A program made the position numbers and the translations under genes. 64,000 nucleotides of DNA from Leptodontidium sp. MPI-SDFR-AT-0119 (taxonomy: Eukaryota > Ascomycota > Leotiomycetes > Helotiales > Leptodontidiaceae): NCBI GenBank assembly GCA_020726505.1, contig JAHLEZ010000031.1, positions 434,001 to 498,000 on the forward strand. The letters run 5' to 3'. The notes beneath the pieces were generated by a model that saw nothing but the letters and a program-made list of their open reading frames with translations, was not told where the DNA came from and did no database searches. This document shows, in pieces, positions 43,947 to 56,085 of the stretch (the first letter of the stretch is position 1; each line of letters opens with the position of its first letter).

Positions 43947-44450
43947 TAGAGAACAGACATTGGGATTTCTACGTGTTTTTGTGTAGAGCTCAGCGCCGAG
44001 TCTGGACAATTCTAGTGTATACTCAGCGGATTTTCGATGGTTGCCTAAGGGTTTCGCACGCTGTCTTAGGTGCAATATGATTTTGTATACCTGTGTACTT
44101 CTTAAAATACAAAGTTTAAGATGAAGAAGTGATTGGGCATGGACTAGAGGCCTCTAAATGCCCTCGCCCTCGCCCTGGCTTTCAGTTTGTGGCTTGATTT
44201 TTCAGCCAGCCAGCTGCAGCTCGCTCGAAGAGCCAAACAAATGGGTTGGAAGTGCAATCAGCCCAACCACGGCATACGCTCGTTAGGATATTAGGCAGCC
44301 TCGAGTCTCCGAGGCTTCTCGTTAGGCTCAATCATTCATGTGTCACCATTTGCGAAACCCCACTGCGGTGTTTTGTACAAATTCTTTTTCTCCTTTGAAT
44401 ATCTTCCATGGAAAGACTTATATTTGGCTGCTGTTTCTTCCTTCTCTATC
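43947..44450. other. Promoter region of the NACHT gene
   Basis: No gene seen. The in-frame stretch from 44340 lacks an ATG before 44451 apart from weak alternatives. Confidence 0.35.
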
Positions 44451-47400
44451 ATGGACCCCTTCACTGCGCTTTCTCTGGCAGGTAACATAATTCAATTTAT
44501 CGATTTTGGAGGCCGTCTGCTTTCAAACGCAAGGGAGTTATATAAATCGTCAGTGGGATCGTTGGCCGTCCACGATCAAATCATACTTGTCACGGCCGAT
44601 CTTGATGTGCTTGTCAAGAAGCTGCGAGAATCAATGTATTCGGGCCTTGGAAGTGAAGGAGACGATGATCGATGGAAAAATCTGAGGGAAATATGCGACG
44701 AGGCTGCCATGGTGGCGGAGGAGCTGCTTGAGCGTCTAGAGACTTTGAAGCTCAATTTTGATAGTAAGCACCGAGGGTGGGATACTATAAAGTTAGCAAT
44801 ACGAAGTCTTTGGAATGAGAAAGAAATTACGAACCTTTCGGATCGACTCGCGACACTCAAGGGTGCTTTAAAAACGCGAGTGCTACTTTCATTGAGGTTG
44901 GTTTTAGTATGCTCCGGTATATGAGAAGAGCCATTTGACACATTATACTAGGGAGGCTGTGGATCTACAATCTATCCACACATCAGCTCGGTTCAACAGT
45001 CTCGATCAGCAAACACAATAAGTTCTCTCTACAATCCTTCGGTTTCACACAGATATAGCAGGCCAAATCTCCCAACAAATTCGCGAAGAGATTACTGGTA
45101 TTACAGTCACCGTTAGCCAAATCCTTAGTCGACTTGAGACCATGACCCAGGGAGCTCATGACGATCATCTCCAGACCCGTCGTGCAATTCTAGAACAGAT
45201 ATGTGAGCGCAAGAAACGTCTGTACGACAAATCCCAAGAGGTTACTGCAAGTGTCGAGATGCTTAGTGTTTCTGGGGCTGTTGAACAAGGACTACGAGAT
45301 ACTGTACAAAGGGCAATACTCCAAAGTCTGAGCTACGCGGAGATGACAGGCCGATATGAAGCCGTGAATGAGCCGCATCCTGAGACGTTTGAGTGGGCGT
45401 TCAGTGCTCCGACAGAAGAACAATCATGGAGTGATTTTTCAGGTTGGCTAAAGTCGGGGAATGGTGTGTACTGGATGAGCGGAAAGGCGGGCTCTGGAAA
45501 GTCAACATTTATGAAACGTCTCGTTGACGACAGCCAAAACCGATTATACCATCTGCTGAGAGTCTGGGCGAGGGGGTCTCCACTCTGCGTTGCAACTTTT
45601 TTTTTCTGGAATAGTGGAACAAGACTTCAAAAATCCCAACTTGGCTTGCTCCGGGCCCTTCTCTGCCAGGTTCTCTCGCAACACCCAGAATTGATCCCAA
45701 CAGTCTTTCCCAAGGAGTGGTCAACTTTTTATTCCAACGAAATTGCAGAGATACCCGATGGAAGTCGCGTATCACCATCGTCATCACCTCTACCTTGGAA
45801 GCTCACTCAATTAAAGGAAGCTTTTCGAGCTTTAAGCAGTCAGACTACTACTCCCCTCAAAATCTGTTTCGTCATTGATGGCCTTGACGAATTCGACGGC
45901 GACGATGGCGACTATGAAGAGATGGGGCAGCTCTTCAAAGAGATCACGGATTCCAAGCAGGTCAAAGTTTGCTTGTCAAGCAGGCCTTGGGTAGTGTTCG
46001 AGGATCTTTTCGATACCGACCCCAATCTTAAGCTGCAAAACCTTACATACCGGGATATCGAGCGATATGTCCACGACAAGTTTTATCTGAATCGTGCCTT
46101 CTTGAAACTCACGACCAGAGAGCCGGCCGCTGGGCCCGCATTGCTAAAGGAAATAGTCGAAAAGGCAGAGGGAGTCTTCTTGTGGGTCAAGCTCGTAGTA
46201 CGATCTCTTTTAGACGGTATTAGAAATCGAGATGATCTCGATGATCTTTGGGAACAATTGCGTCGCCTTCCAAAAGACCTAACCCTTCTTTATAAGCGTC
46301 TGCTAGAGCTCGTTGAGCCCTACCAGAAATGGGCCTCGCAAGCTGTTCAAATTCTCAGATGCAATCGAGATCTTTGCAGCGCACCCTCAGACGATTCGTT
46401 TGGGGCAAATCTGCTCGTTCAACCTATTACCATCTCTGAGTTCTCACTTGCAACAAGTGAGAACGTTCACATCTCTTCTATCGAAAACATGACACGCAAG
46501 GAGTTCCAAGTTAAGTGCGAGGATACTAGGGTACGACTCACAGCCCGCTGCGCAGGGTTTTTGGAGGCTTCGAACCTACCTGGAACATCTGCCATGGGGC
46601 CCGGCTCAGTGATTCAGTACTTCCACCGGACTGCGAAGGACTTTTTGGAGTCCGCCGAGGTCTGGTCCAAACTTTTGATGGAGACGGAAAACACGAACTT
46701 TAATCCCAACGTTGCTTTGATGAGATCGCAGCTTTTGTATATCAAGGTTCAAATTGCGTTTGCCGCAGAATCGTTACAAACATACATTCGATATGAGGTC
46801 GAGGCATCTCCGCACATTATCTATCTCATGGCATACGCCGTCCGCGCAGATCCGCATCCTGCAAGTCGAGAGATGCAGACAGTCTTGATGAGCCAGTTAA
46901 ACGAGCTCATTGCTAAGTACGACGTGGGCGAAGAGTGGCTGCACGACTTGATGCCAAATCTGCAAGGACGAGTCAAACTTCTCGAAGTTTCGACACTACT
47001 AGGCCTTGGAGGTTACGTCGGAGACAGACTCAAATTATTAAATGAGTCGCAGCTCGGACTTACGGCAACTTCATTACTTCAATTTTTCTTAAGACACGGC
47101 CAGTCTATGGTCACTGGATCCCCACATCGGAGTCTGGAAATGCTCTCATTATTGCTAGACTCTGGAGCAGATGTAGGATCCAGTTATACTTTACTGTTGT
47201 CTGCTCTTGAGAGCGCTAAGTGTGGCCTTGAACACCTCCGCAAACGTGTGGGAACAAATTCCGAGATGTGCTCAGGGTCCGACTTCGATAGTTCACAACA
47301 ATTATATATTCGTCTGGAAGAAGTCTTGGCTGACAAGCAAGCAACCCCAGCTGTGCGAATGGGTATCCAGAAAAGACTCGCAGACGTGATTGAAGATGTT

Positions 47401-47475
47401 GACATATCCACACATTCCAATAAAATCAGAAAGCATCAGGCAAGTTGCAATGGAAGCTGCTCGACGAGTTGGTAA
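44451..47475 (+). pseudogene. NACHT-domain NLR, interrupted by one stop codon
   Basis: Starts MDPFTALSLAGNIIQFIDFG at 44451. A 55-bp intron (44897-44951, GTTGGT...ACTAG) joins to SLREAVDLQSIHTSARFNSL. The frame then meets TAA at 45019-45021 and continues, otherwise open and in the same frame, to 47475 (990 codons in total). The N-terminal helical domain is of the kind found before fungal NACHT ATPases. Walker A is GKAGSGKST (about residue 326) and Walker B is FVIDGLDEF (about 455); a VCLSSRPW sensor motif follows. The C-terminal half is helical, without recognisable ankyrin, WD or TPR repeats. Such NLRs sense non-self and can trigger cell death. The single nonsense codon would leave only about 170 residues. 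Reads as a young pseudogene, or a sequence error. Confidence 0.8.
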
Positions 47476-49406
47476 ATTTCCCTGAAGATTTTCGGCCTGG
47501 GTTTGACTGTTATGTTATGAGTAGTGTTGGCGCATATCTCAGCACTCAACACTCCACCAAGGGTGAGAACCAGAGTACAGTACAGTCTCGGCAGAGTTGT
47601 GAAGTAGAGGAGGAGAACTCGAGGCAGGAAAGATCTTAAATGAGACTTCTTGATGGGCCGGGAGATGCACAAACAGGATTATGGAAGGGAAAAGGTCTCA
47701 CAAACACCGCAGGTCCTCGGCAAGTGGCGGATCATTGGACCATAGGCGGACTTTCTTTAATGAGTCTGGGGCGGCGCAGTAGGGTGCAGGGCAGGCCATC
47801 CTGAGGACCTTGACCTGTGATGCTAACCGTAGCGCACATAGCCGAGCCTCAAATAGACTCTAGTGGACGATCCGGCTCCATTAGTGTCAACCCTTTTTCA
47901 ATATCATGCGAGGATCATAACGACATATCATATCATAACGTCGACACATATAATGTTCTTTGTTTTCATGTAGTCAACTCGTCGGTGCTGGAATATGGAC
48001 GTTCCATCTGCTGCTTGCCACGCTCGGCCCCCCGTTGATCAGACACAGCCTCAAGACTCCAGGTGCCAGAGAATGCATTTCGTTGCAGCAATCACGCTCC
48101 CGCGTCCGATCGAGACATCCCTCGCATATAAACAACCTCGATTTGGATCCTTGCAGCCACTTTGGCCACCGATATAATGTTGCTGGCCGCGGACTGATTA
48201 CAGCACGCCAACACGGCTCCCACTACCCCTCAATTACAGGATCTAGGTGGTCTGAACCGGAATATGAGATCAAATCCAGCCGCACCCCAGCATCTGTCCA
48301 GATGCCCCTGACCAGGGCTAGGGAGAGAAATTTAAGATAAGCTCAGTGAGCATTATCTACGAATAAGTAGGTTGGAGTATCCCGGCTTAATAGTAATTCG
48401 GAAACCGCCACAATTACGTTTGTTATTTGATAGCCTACTTATAATTGCCTTGCTTTTTATAATAGCAAAAGCGGAGACTTGTGAGGCGATATGTAACCCA
48501 AAGTTATTCTAGAACTGTGCTGTCTGCCTTGAACACCAGCTATTACACAGGCTTCGGCTACCTGCCATACTCATGTTGAACCCCTGGGAAATCGTTCGAA
48601 CCGCACTTTCTTTCTTGTAGGCAAAAGCTGCTAGTGCATGATCAGACTACCCAACCTGTCAGGCGGGGGACACCATGCCCGAAAAATAAATGGCACTTGA
48701 TGGTCGTGCCAACTGCGGACCCTTGATTTCGTGCACCTTTGCAAGGAAACAGCTGCCTCCTAATAAGGACTTGTGGTAGCCAAGATTTATTGGTGCAGTG
48801 AGGTTCCAGCCACGCTGCAGAGCGATAAGGCGCCACATTTCGCACAGACTATATGCCCTACAGGGTTATTTTCTCCATTTCCGAATCTCTATCTCATTTC
48901 CTCATAGGAGGTGGCAAACAGAAAGCCTAGAGTGGACTGAGATTTCCCTTTGAGCCTTGGCACAGTGCCCGAAATCACTCATAAGTAGGGACAACCTAAG
49001 TTTTTTTTATTTTTATTTTATTTTAAATATCGCCGTTAACTTTCTTCCGCAATCTGTTTATCAAATCCAGATCTACCTTCAAACCTATACTTTGCCACCT
49101 ATTAAGTGTCAAGTCAGCACAATTATTAATTTAATCATGCCTATTATACCACCAAGTTCTAAGACAAGTGTTTATTATATCGTTAGAACACTACTTGAAA
49201 GAAGCTCAAAGACCACACTATAAATCGACAACCCGATGGCTTTAGTTTAGCGATATTATATATATAAACGTATACCCCGGTCTAACATTAACAAGTAAAT
49301 AAGTTAATGTCTAAAAATTAGCGGAATTTTTTGCAATAGTTAGTAAGTCGATTCACTTATCTAAACAAAACCCTTTTTAATCACATATTAAAACAGATAA
49401 ATCAAT
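47476..49406. other. Intergenic, no supported gene
   Basis: Ordinary composition to about 48900, with several short frames but no family signature. Some may be a further NLR exon (frame after 47475) or decayed genes. AT-rich from 49000 onwards. Confidence 0.4.
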
Positions 49407-49708
49407 TGTTACGGCTGGCAAAAGGTTGATACGGCGAGTAGACTCTAGCTTTGTATTTGGACTTAATGCTACGCTCAGAATCGAGAAGAAAAGACAAGAA
49501 GGAAAGGAGAGCTCTTTATAAGGGAGAGCTCGAGTATAAATACACGAAGGACCCTCTTAATAGGGCCTAGCGCAGTCGGGGGCCATTCACATCCACATGT
49601 CGCATACTCGCCACCTAGTCTTCCCTATTAGGCTTAGCGCCGTCGCATAGCCAGCGATGCTACGAGCCCGTGTCGGTTAGAATACGAGGCGCATCATAGG
49701 TTGTAACA
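49407..49708. repeat. LTR-like element, 302 bp
   Basis: Begins TGTTACGGCTGG and ends GGTTGTAACA (inverted termini TGTTAC/GTAACA), with a moderately GC-rich interior in an AT-rich surrounding, as for a solo LTR of a Ty3/Gypsy-type element. The flanking five bases (TCAAT and ATTAT) do not match, so no target duplication supports a simple solo LTR. Confidence 0.5.
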
Positions 49709-50646
49709 ATTATTAATTGCCATCCTTATACTACAACTGTACTTAGTTATTCAACGGCTATATTCCCTAAAATGAGTATTTACCATTTGTCTAGCCTAAT
49801 ATTATTCTTATCCCAATACTATTAATATAGCGACTTTTCTACGTCGTCCTAATTAAATAATAAAAGCAAATAATACTATAAGCATGTCACATTTTGACTA
49901 TTTGCATGCCTCACTCTTCTAAAGGCAGAGTGAGAGTAGGTTTATATACATTTGGATCACATGATTTCCAACAAAGCACTCGCCCCTTATCTTACCCAGA
50001 TGCTCGTTCTTCCACAAACTCGTAATCTTACACTAATATTTAAACATCACCTATTACTAAGAGTTATTAAGACAAAAGCTCAGAAGATTATTATCATAAG
50101 CCTACGACTTAATTATAATAAAAAAGACCTCCAAGAGCTTATTAATAGCGTCTCGTCGACACTAAGCCAAAGTCCTTACTCACGTTATCGAAATTCTCTA
50201 AACGGCACACGATATTACCTACAACACTTAAAAATTGTTAAATACTCTAACGGTAACCCGAAGTCTATGCCTTCGCTATCCTCAAGTCCTATCCTACCGC
50301 AAAATGCACCACCGAGGCTCTTAATAGCCTTAGCTAGTAAGAAAGAACATTACACGCCCGCTTCGCTAAAGAAAGCGTTAAGTCTAATTATTATGGCATA
50401 ATGTATATCTAAAGCTCGAAGCTGGCACTAGCTAGCCTCGAAATATTCCACGTAACGCAAAGGACAAGGCCCGAGGAACACATGTACCTCGGTCAATAAC
50501 TCCTAAGCCCTAGTATCGATACACTAGTAAGAACGCTATAAAGGTCGATAAGCAACTTAGTACTTAATTTTCAAACATCTAAATTAATTACTACGACGAC
50601 GTTTCTTTAAGTTCCTCTCACTTAATTATCTTAAGTAGAGAAGAAA
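49709..50646. other. AT-rich decayed sequence
   Basis: A plus-strand frame at 49952-50401 is open, but its Leu/Ile/Lys/Ser-rich composition is what RIP leaves behind. It may be the gag region of an element. Not called as a gene. Confidence 0.35.
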
Positions 50647-50792
50647 TTGTGACGACAGGGGTTCGAGTGCCTGCACACTAAGTAGTTGAATAGCTTTACC
50701 ACTGGGCCAGCGGACGCAAAAGGGTACATGAATTAGTTGGAGGCCAATTCAGCTATTCGACTATATCAGGGGTACGATCCTAGGTCGTAACA
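50647..50792. repeat. 146-bp solo LTR / TRIM-like element with target duplication
   Basis: Starts TGTGACGAC and ends GTCGTAACA (TG...CA, near-perfect inverted ends) and is flanked on both sides by the 5-bp direct repeat GAAAT (50642-50646 and 50793-50797), as left by LTR-retrotransposon integration. On the minus strand the interior contains TGGCCCAGTGG, a perfect Pol III A-box, with CACTCGAACCC placed downstream like a worn B-box, so the unit may derive from a tRNA. Confidence 0.7.
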
Positions 50793-51180
50793 GAAATCAT
50801 TACTAAGGTTAGTAATCTAAGCAAGGAGAGTGAGAGGGAGAGATATAAGAGAATGTTATCTGATAATACGAGAAGTCACACACTAATGGTTGTAAATAGA
50901 AGTTCTTGTGGCAAGAAGCATCGTTCGATTTCGTGCTTAGATTTTTAGCGTATTAGATGATCCTCTTTTCTCTTAGTAGTAAAGTAATAAAGTAAGTAAA
51001 AAGCATTGAGCTTACATTTGTTTTATATTAAATATATAGGATTAATATACTTGCATTCCTTACCCTCTTCATAATAGGAGAGGCTCTCCTTAAGTAGACT
51101 ATAGTTATAGGAAATAATATAGCTAGTCCTTAATAAGCTTTATATATTTAACACTTCTAGTACTTACTGCGCTTTTTGCT

Positions 51181-51626
51181 GGTCCCGTTTCAGTCTCCGG
51201 ACGTGAGTAACTGCTGCTTTAACTGAGCTAGGGTGAGCATACCTGAGCAGAGCATAAGCAGAGCATGGGCATCCTGAGCACTATAATGTGGAACCCATTT
51301 TGGCCTCCTTTGTGTCTAGGCTATCGTTCCCTTACCGAACTTTGCCCGGGAATCCGTTTCTGCTCCCTTGCAAGGGTCCCTGCCGAAGCAGATTCTGAAT
51401 CCTATTGGAAAGTATACTAGTTATTATTCACACGTATAAGTACCCCCACAAGACTAATAGCTTAGTTATAAGTGATTCTACTACCACCACAAAGCTACAC
51501 GTACCAGCTGTGTGAATTCGATGTGGATTACCTTTAAAATCTTAAACGACAATTTATCCCACTAAAGTCCAATTCCGTCTTTGGACCTGAGCAATCGCCG
51601 CTCTAACCTAAGCCGAGGGTGAGCAT
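51181..51626 (-). repeat. Pair of tRNA-like 60-bp repeats
   Basis: 51181-51240 and 51567-51626 are related along their length. On the minus strand both read ATGCTCACCCT, then an A-box-like CTAGCTCAGTTAAAGC or CGGCTTAGGTTAGAGC, then GC-rich sequence. They look like two copies of a tRNA-derived SINE head. Further shared pieces downstream on the plus strand are weak. Confidence 0.4.
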
Positions 51627-52700
51627 TCCTGAGTCTTGCATGGATTTTAACTGGAACTGAATCCGAATCCCACGCTAAGCCTCATACGAACGATAATTTA
51701 GCCTCAACCCACCTTTTCGAACCTATCAAGACGTCGTGATGGTATCCATTCTCGCTTCCCTGTCAAATTTACAAAGGTCTCTTCCAGAGTCGGTATGGAT
51801 TCCCTGCACTGAACCGAATTCTGTCACTAGCTCGTTATACAGGCGAATACTTCTAATACGTTTTGTATGGAGGAATCGCCTGCAGCCGCCGATGATAGTA
51901 TATCTCTGTTGAATAAAAAGCTTGAACAGCAGCGGAATTATACTATCGATGAATGGCAACTTATTCCATATTAGCAAGACCCTTAAATCCGTCCTCCAGA
52001 AGCTGTATGTAACGACACAAGCGATCACAGGCTCCTCTAGAAGCATATAGAAGTGCGTAGCGCTGGGATCGTGGAGGTTAAATTTGGACAAGCATGGCGA
52101 AGCTTATCATGTCCGCAGCAAAATAAAAAAATAAGCATAGATAATAATAATTTACTTTGAAACATGTTCGCAGTACGGAATATCTATATAAAGAATACGC
52201 TAATCATTTGCGTGCTCTAGTGCATATATTTCGTGGTGGCTTGCAAGCCACATATCAGCCGCCAGCAAATTCCCAGCCTCGTCACCCGAACTTCGCTATT
52301 CATATCATCTGAATCATATGTCACTGTATGACTGCAGATGCCCCCAGAGGTAGTGAATCTCAAATATAGCCATAATATGCGGACTCTGAATTCCATGTCC
52401 CACATAGGTTGGCCCTAAGGCGTTCGTTTTTGGGATTTATTTTCGAGGCACTTGTTTCACTTACCAGCCTCCCCATCCTCAGCATTCCAGATGACTATTT
52501 CAAGAAGTAGAGCAAAGCAAGTAGCCAGTGTCCTGAAAAAGATAACTTGACATTCGTATTTAAGCTACTCGTCTTCCAGTCTTCCAGTCTTCCGTTTACC
52601 GCAGCCAAGACAAAAACCAGCTTACACAACATCAAGAAACTCTCTTCCCAATTTTCGGCCTGTCTCGTCCACATTATCTCAGATTCGTCTACTCTAGATC
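51627..52700. other. Intergenic, partly AT-rich
   Basis: No convincing gene. From 52420 onwards this is probably the promoter and leader of the gene at 52701. Confidence 0.35.
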
Positions 52701-53531
52701 ATGCCATTCGACTACGAAAAATTCAGCGCAGAGTGCGATGGAATGACGGAAGCCGAACTCCACAAACAGTGGGAAAACTACACTCGTCATATTTCTGGAG
52801 GCTCTACAAGCACTGCAATTTCTGTCCTCGCTGCACCTTTCACTGTGGGTGTATCGCTCATTGGGCTTGTTCTGTCTGCTCCACGAATCTACAACGCACG
52901 CAAAAAGCAAGAGATAATTGAAGTTCACCTCCAATCCCTCGGATCAACACATCATACTCGCAAGCGTGATGTTTTTGGGCCAATGGCTTTGAGCGGTACG
53001 ATAGGTGCCGTCACTTTAGGAATGGCCCCACCTGGAAGTGAAGTCATTGGGGAAATTGGAATCACCCATGGTATTGCGGCCATTGTCGAGAACCCAGCTA
53101 CCGTGGAGGCTGTAGTTCATGTCGCGGCTGATGGCGTTGGAGCGGGTTTGGAAGAGGCGCACGAGAAGAAAAAGGGGAAGAAAGCAAAGAAACAGCTGAA
53201 GAGGGATCATGAAATGATGCTTCGTCAGTTTCAGAGATGGAAGGCGGAGGAAGAAAAGATTAAGCTTGAGAATGCAAAGGTCCGCCAGGTCGACAAGACA
53301 AGTACGACTCCTGACGACACCCTTCCGGAGTATACGATTCGCGAAGAACATGTGAATGAGAAAGAAAGCTAACGCGTCGCGCTTGCAGTGGCCGAGACTG
53401 ACGCCACTGTTGGTGAGAGTGATAGCTCTGACGACGAAAGGGAGGTGGTTTCCGACGAGGACGACATATCATTCGCAGACTACTTGGAGATGAAGAAGAT
53501 GTGGACGGACAAGCACAGAGAAGTCGAATGA
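52701..53531 (+). CDS. Conserved ascomycete protein with a membrane segment, unknown function
   Basis: Starts MPFDYEKFSAECDGMTEAEL. It contains the block HKQWENYTRHISGGSTSTAI and a hydrophobic stretch AISVLAAPFTVGVSLIGLVL, then SAPRIYNARKKQEIIEVHL. A second hydrophobic, Gly-rich part (FGPMALSGTIGAVTLGMAPP) and a basic helical region (KKKGKKAKKQLKRDHEMM) follow. The open frame stops at 53372, but 53389-53528 continues in another frame with a clearly coding acidic end (ESDSSDDEREVVSDEDDIS, then FADYLEMKKMW). An intron using the GCTAAC branch and TTGCAG acceptor at 53388, with a GTACGA donor near 53301, would join them in phase. The family is widespread in filamentous ascomycetes, commonly near NLR genes in my recollection; its function is not known to me. 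Confidence 0.65.
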
Positions 53532-53816
53532 GGTATACGATTGTAATGAGTGTTGGTGGAGTTTTTTTCTTTTTTTTTTTGGTCCTAATGTCCAAGGTGT
53601 AGGTGGTGTTTGGGAGTATTGAATTAGAGGATGAATGTTTGACCTCGATATAGATCTTGATTTTAGCTTTTGCGTTGCTTTTAACTACCTCGATTTTATA
53701 ACAGTAGAATTCTTACATGAAAATTCCACTCCTTGATGTTCCAATTGTGAATCGTATGCATCACGGGGCTGAATTTCAGGGGAAGTCAGCTTCGTGGGGA
53801 TCGGGAAGCGAAGAAC

Positions 53817-54344
53817 TCTATCATCATTACGTGGCAAATATCTTTTGATCACATTCGTCGGGCTAGATCATCAGCAGCTGATTTACTGTCGCTGATGAGC
53901 TTTTCGACCGTCAAGGAATTCAAGAGACACTGCTTAGGAGTCGGAGTGAGCAAGGACACCTGCAAAAATATCAGAAAGATCTTGATGGTAACGAGTGGGA
54001 TGATGACGCGGACCATTCATTGCAGTCTAGCCAGAGCGGTGAGTTTGAGGACGATGTAGTCACACTACGGAAATTTTCGTTTATCTCCATCAATGCAGAC
54101 GGGACAACATTTGAGATGCACAGATTAGTTCAGCTAGCCATGCGAAAATGGCTCGGGGCTTACGGGCAGCTGGAGAAATGGAAGCAATAGTTTATTAGAA
54201 AACTTGATGAAGAGTTTTTTACGTGAGAGTACGAGAATTAGATGGTATGTTAAGCTCTTTTCTCACATGCAAAACTAGTAGTAGTACAGCGGCCAGAGGA
54301 GCATGATTTATTAAGAGATTGGGCTTCGATACTATATAAAGCAG
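53817..54344 (+). pseudogene. Fragment of an NB-ARC/TPR-type NLR, decayed
   Basis: Reads as the winged-helix region that follows NB-ARC in fungal TPR-type NLRs: ITWQISFDHIRRARSSAADL, then (after a one-base shift near 53903) DRQGIQETLLRSRSEQGHL, FEDDVVTLRKFSFISINADG, TTFEMHRLVQLAMRKWL and, after stops, RPEEHDLLRDWASILYKA. The expected TPR repeats should start here, but the sequence is cut by the pogo-like element at 54347. The NB-ARC part itself is missing on the left. Several stops and at least one frameshift are present. Confidence 0.65.
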
Positions 54345-54346
54345 TA

Positions 54347-56085
54347 AGTCCCCCCCCCCCCCCCCCCCCCCCCCCATTTCGATTAACCCCCTATTCCGAT
54401 TACCTCCCCTAGTACACCGCTTTTTCGCTTACTTACTTTTAATAATTAATAATTATCTTATTTTCTTATTGATTTTCTTGATTTTTAGAATATTAATTAA
54501 GACGATTATTATGCTAAAATACACCAAAGACGATATAGTTCTAGCTCTTAATATAATCGAACATGGCATGTTCTTACGATGTGCCGCAAAAGAGTGGAGT
54601 ATATTATACTCAATTTTCCACGGCTAATATTATAATATAAACGCCTATTAATAAGCTATTAATCATTTATAAAGACTACTTACGGTGTTAAAAGAGCGTC
54701 TTACGTATTGGATTTTGACTTAAGAGATATTAAGGTTTAGTGTTACTTATGCGCAAGTACGGCTTTTTGGGAACCGACTTTGCGTATTTTAAGGAGACCT
54801 TATATTACTCGGAAAACGGTAGGTATAGCGGGTTTTTAAGCGGAATCTTATACTTAGTATTAAAAAGTAGTATTCTATTGATTTTATACGTGTTAATAAT
54901 GTAATTACTAATATTATTAAGCCTTAGTTTTATAAATTAGAGATTTCAGTTATTAAAGCTATTTTACCTAAAAATCGATAAAATATAGATAAAGTAGGAA
55001 TTATAAAAGATTTTAGAGTTAATAACTTAATTATTAGCCATGTAAAACGGCGTTTTATTTAGCGAAAATAACTTAGTTCTCGGAATTGGACCTTATTTAT
55101 TAAATACATTTTTGTAATAAGTAGGAAAACGACTCCACTTGTAATATATAACGGAAAATCGGTTTAATAATAACAATTTCTAATAAATCTGAACAAATTT
55201 AAGTCCCAGTAATTTATAGTAATAAAGAATGGGTAAATAAATAATACTACCGTATTAAAATAACTAGAAAAAGTCTTTATTTCTTAAACATAACCACGTA
55301 ACGAAAAACCCTAATTATTAGTCTTAAACGATTATAAAAGTCATAAGACTATGGAATTTATGTGAAAGTGCTTAGAATATAATATATTTATATTGTTTTT
55401 ACTTGCACATTTGTCGCACGTCTTATAACCTTTAGAAATTTTTTTCCCTCATAAGGTATCTTACTAAAAACACCTTAATTTATTAGTATCCCTTACTAAT
55501 TCTATACTAATTAGCAAGCTACTAGCTTATGACTAGTAAGTATAGCAAAACCATTAATAAGCCGATTATTATTAAAAATTAATAATCAGAAGTTAGAAAC
55601 TAGTATTTTTAAGGACCTTTAAATTATTAAAGAAATAAAAGAATCATTAATTATTTAATCTACGCCAAAGGCAAGCAAAGAATTCAGGTTGCAACTCAAT
55701 ACTTTGTTTAAATCATTACATAACAATCTTCTAACATATCGACTACTCTTTAATAAAATTATTAAAGCTTTTAATCAAAAGGACTTCGCATTAATATAAG
55801 CAGAAATAAAAATACAACAATTAAAAGCTAAATTAGATTAACTACAACCACGGAAAAAAACGGAAAGTATAAACTAGTCCAAATTCCAAGTTTGCAGATA
55901 TTTAAACTATCCAAAAAGCTTAAATTACAACTAAAGATCATAAAATTATACCTATTAATTCAAATTCAATAGGAAATTCTAATACTACAAAAGATTGTAT
56001 AGAAATTGAAGCGTTATAGAATAATTAAGTGTTGTTGTAGGTAGTGGTAAAATTGCGGGGTGTCCGGAATGGTGGGGTGGGGACT
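54347..56085 (+). mobile_element. RIP-decayed pogo/Fot1-like DNA transposon, 1739 bp
   Basis: Begins AGTCCCC after TA and ends GGGGACT before TA, with imperfect inverted ends; a run of 26 C lies in the left arm. From 54512 the plus strand reads as a transposase riddled with TAA/TAG: MLKYTKDDIVLALNIIEHGM (helix-turn-helix start), then an NIDKVGII segment at the first Asp block, LLVLNDYKSHKTMEF where the second Asp block (normally DGHGSH) has mutated, and a C-terminal Lys-rich end. The changes are mainly G to A and C to T. Non-functional. It belongs to a different subfamily from the element at 29177. Confidence 0.75.

Noticed and set aside
49952..50401. 149-codon plus-strand frame
   Set aside because: Open by AT-rich composition; no conserved block, and placed between LTR-like relics.
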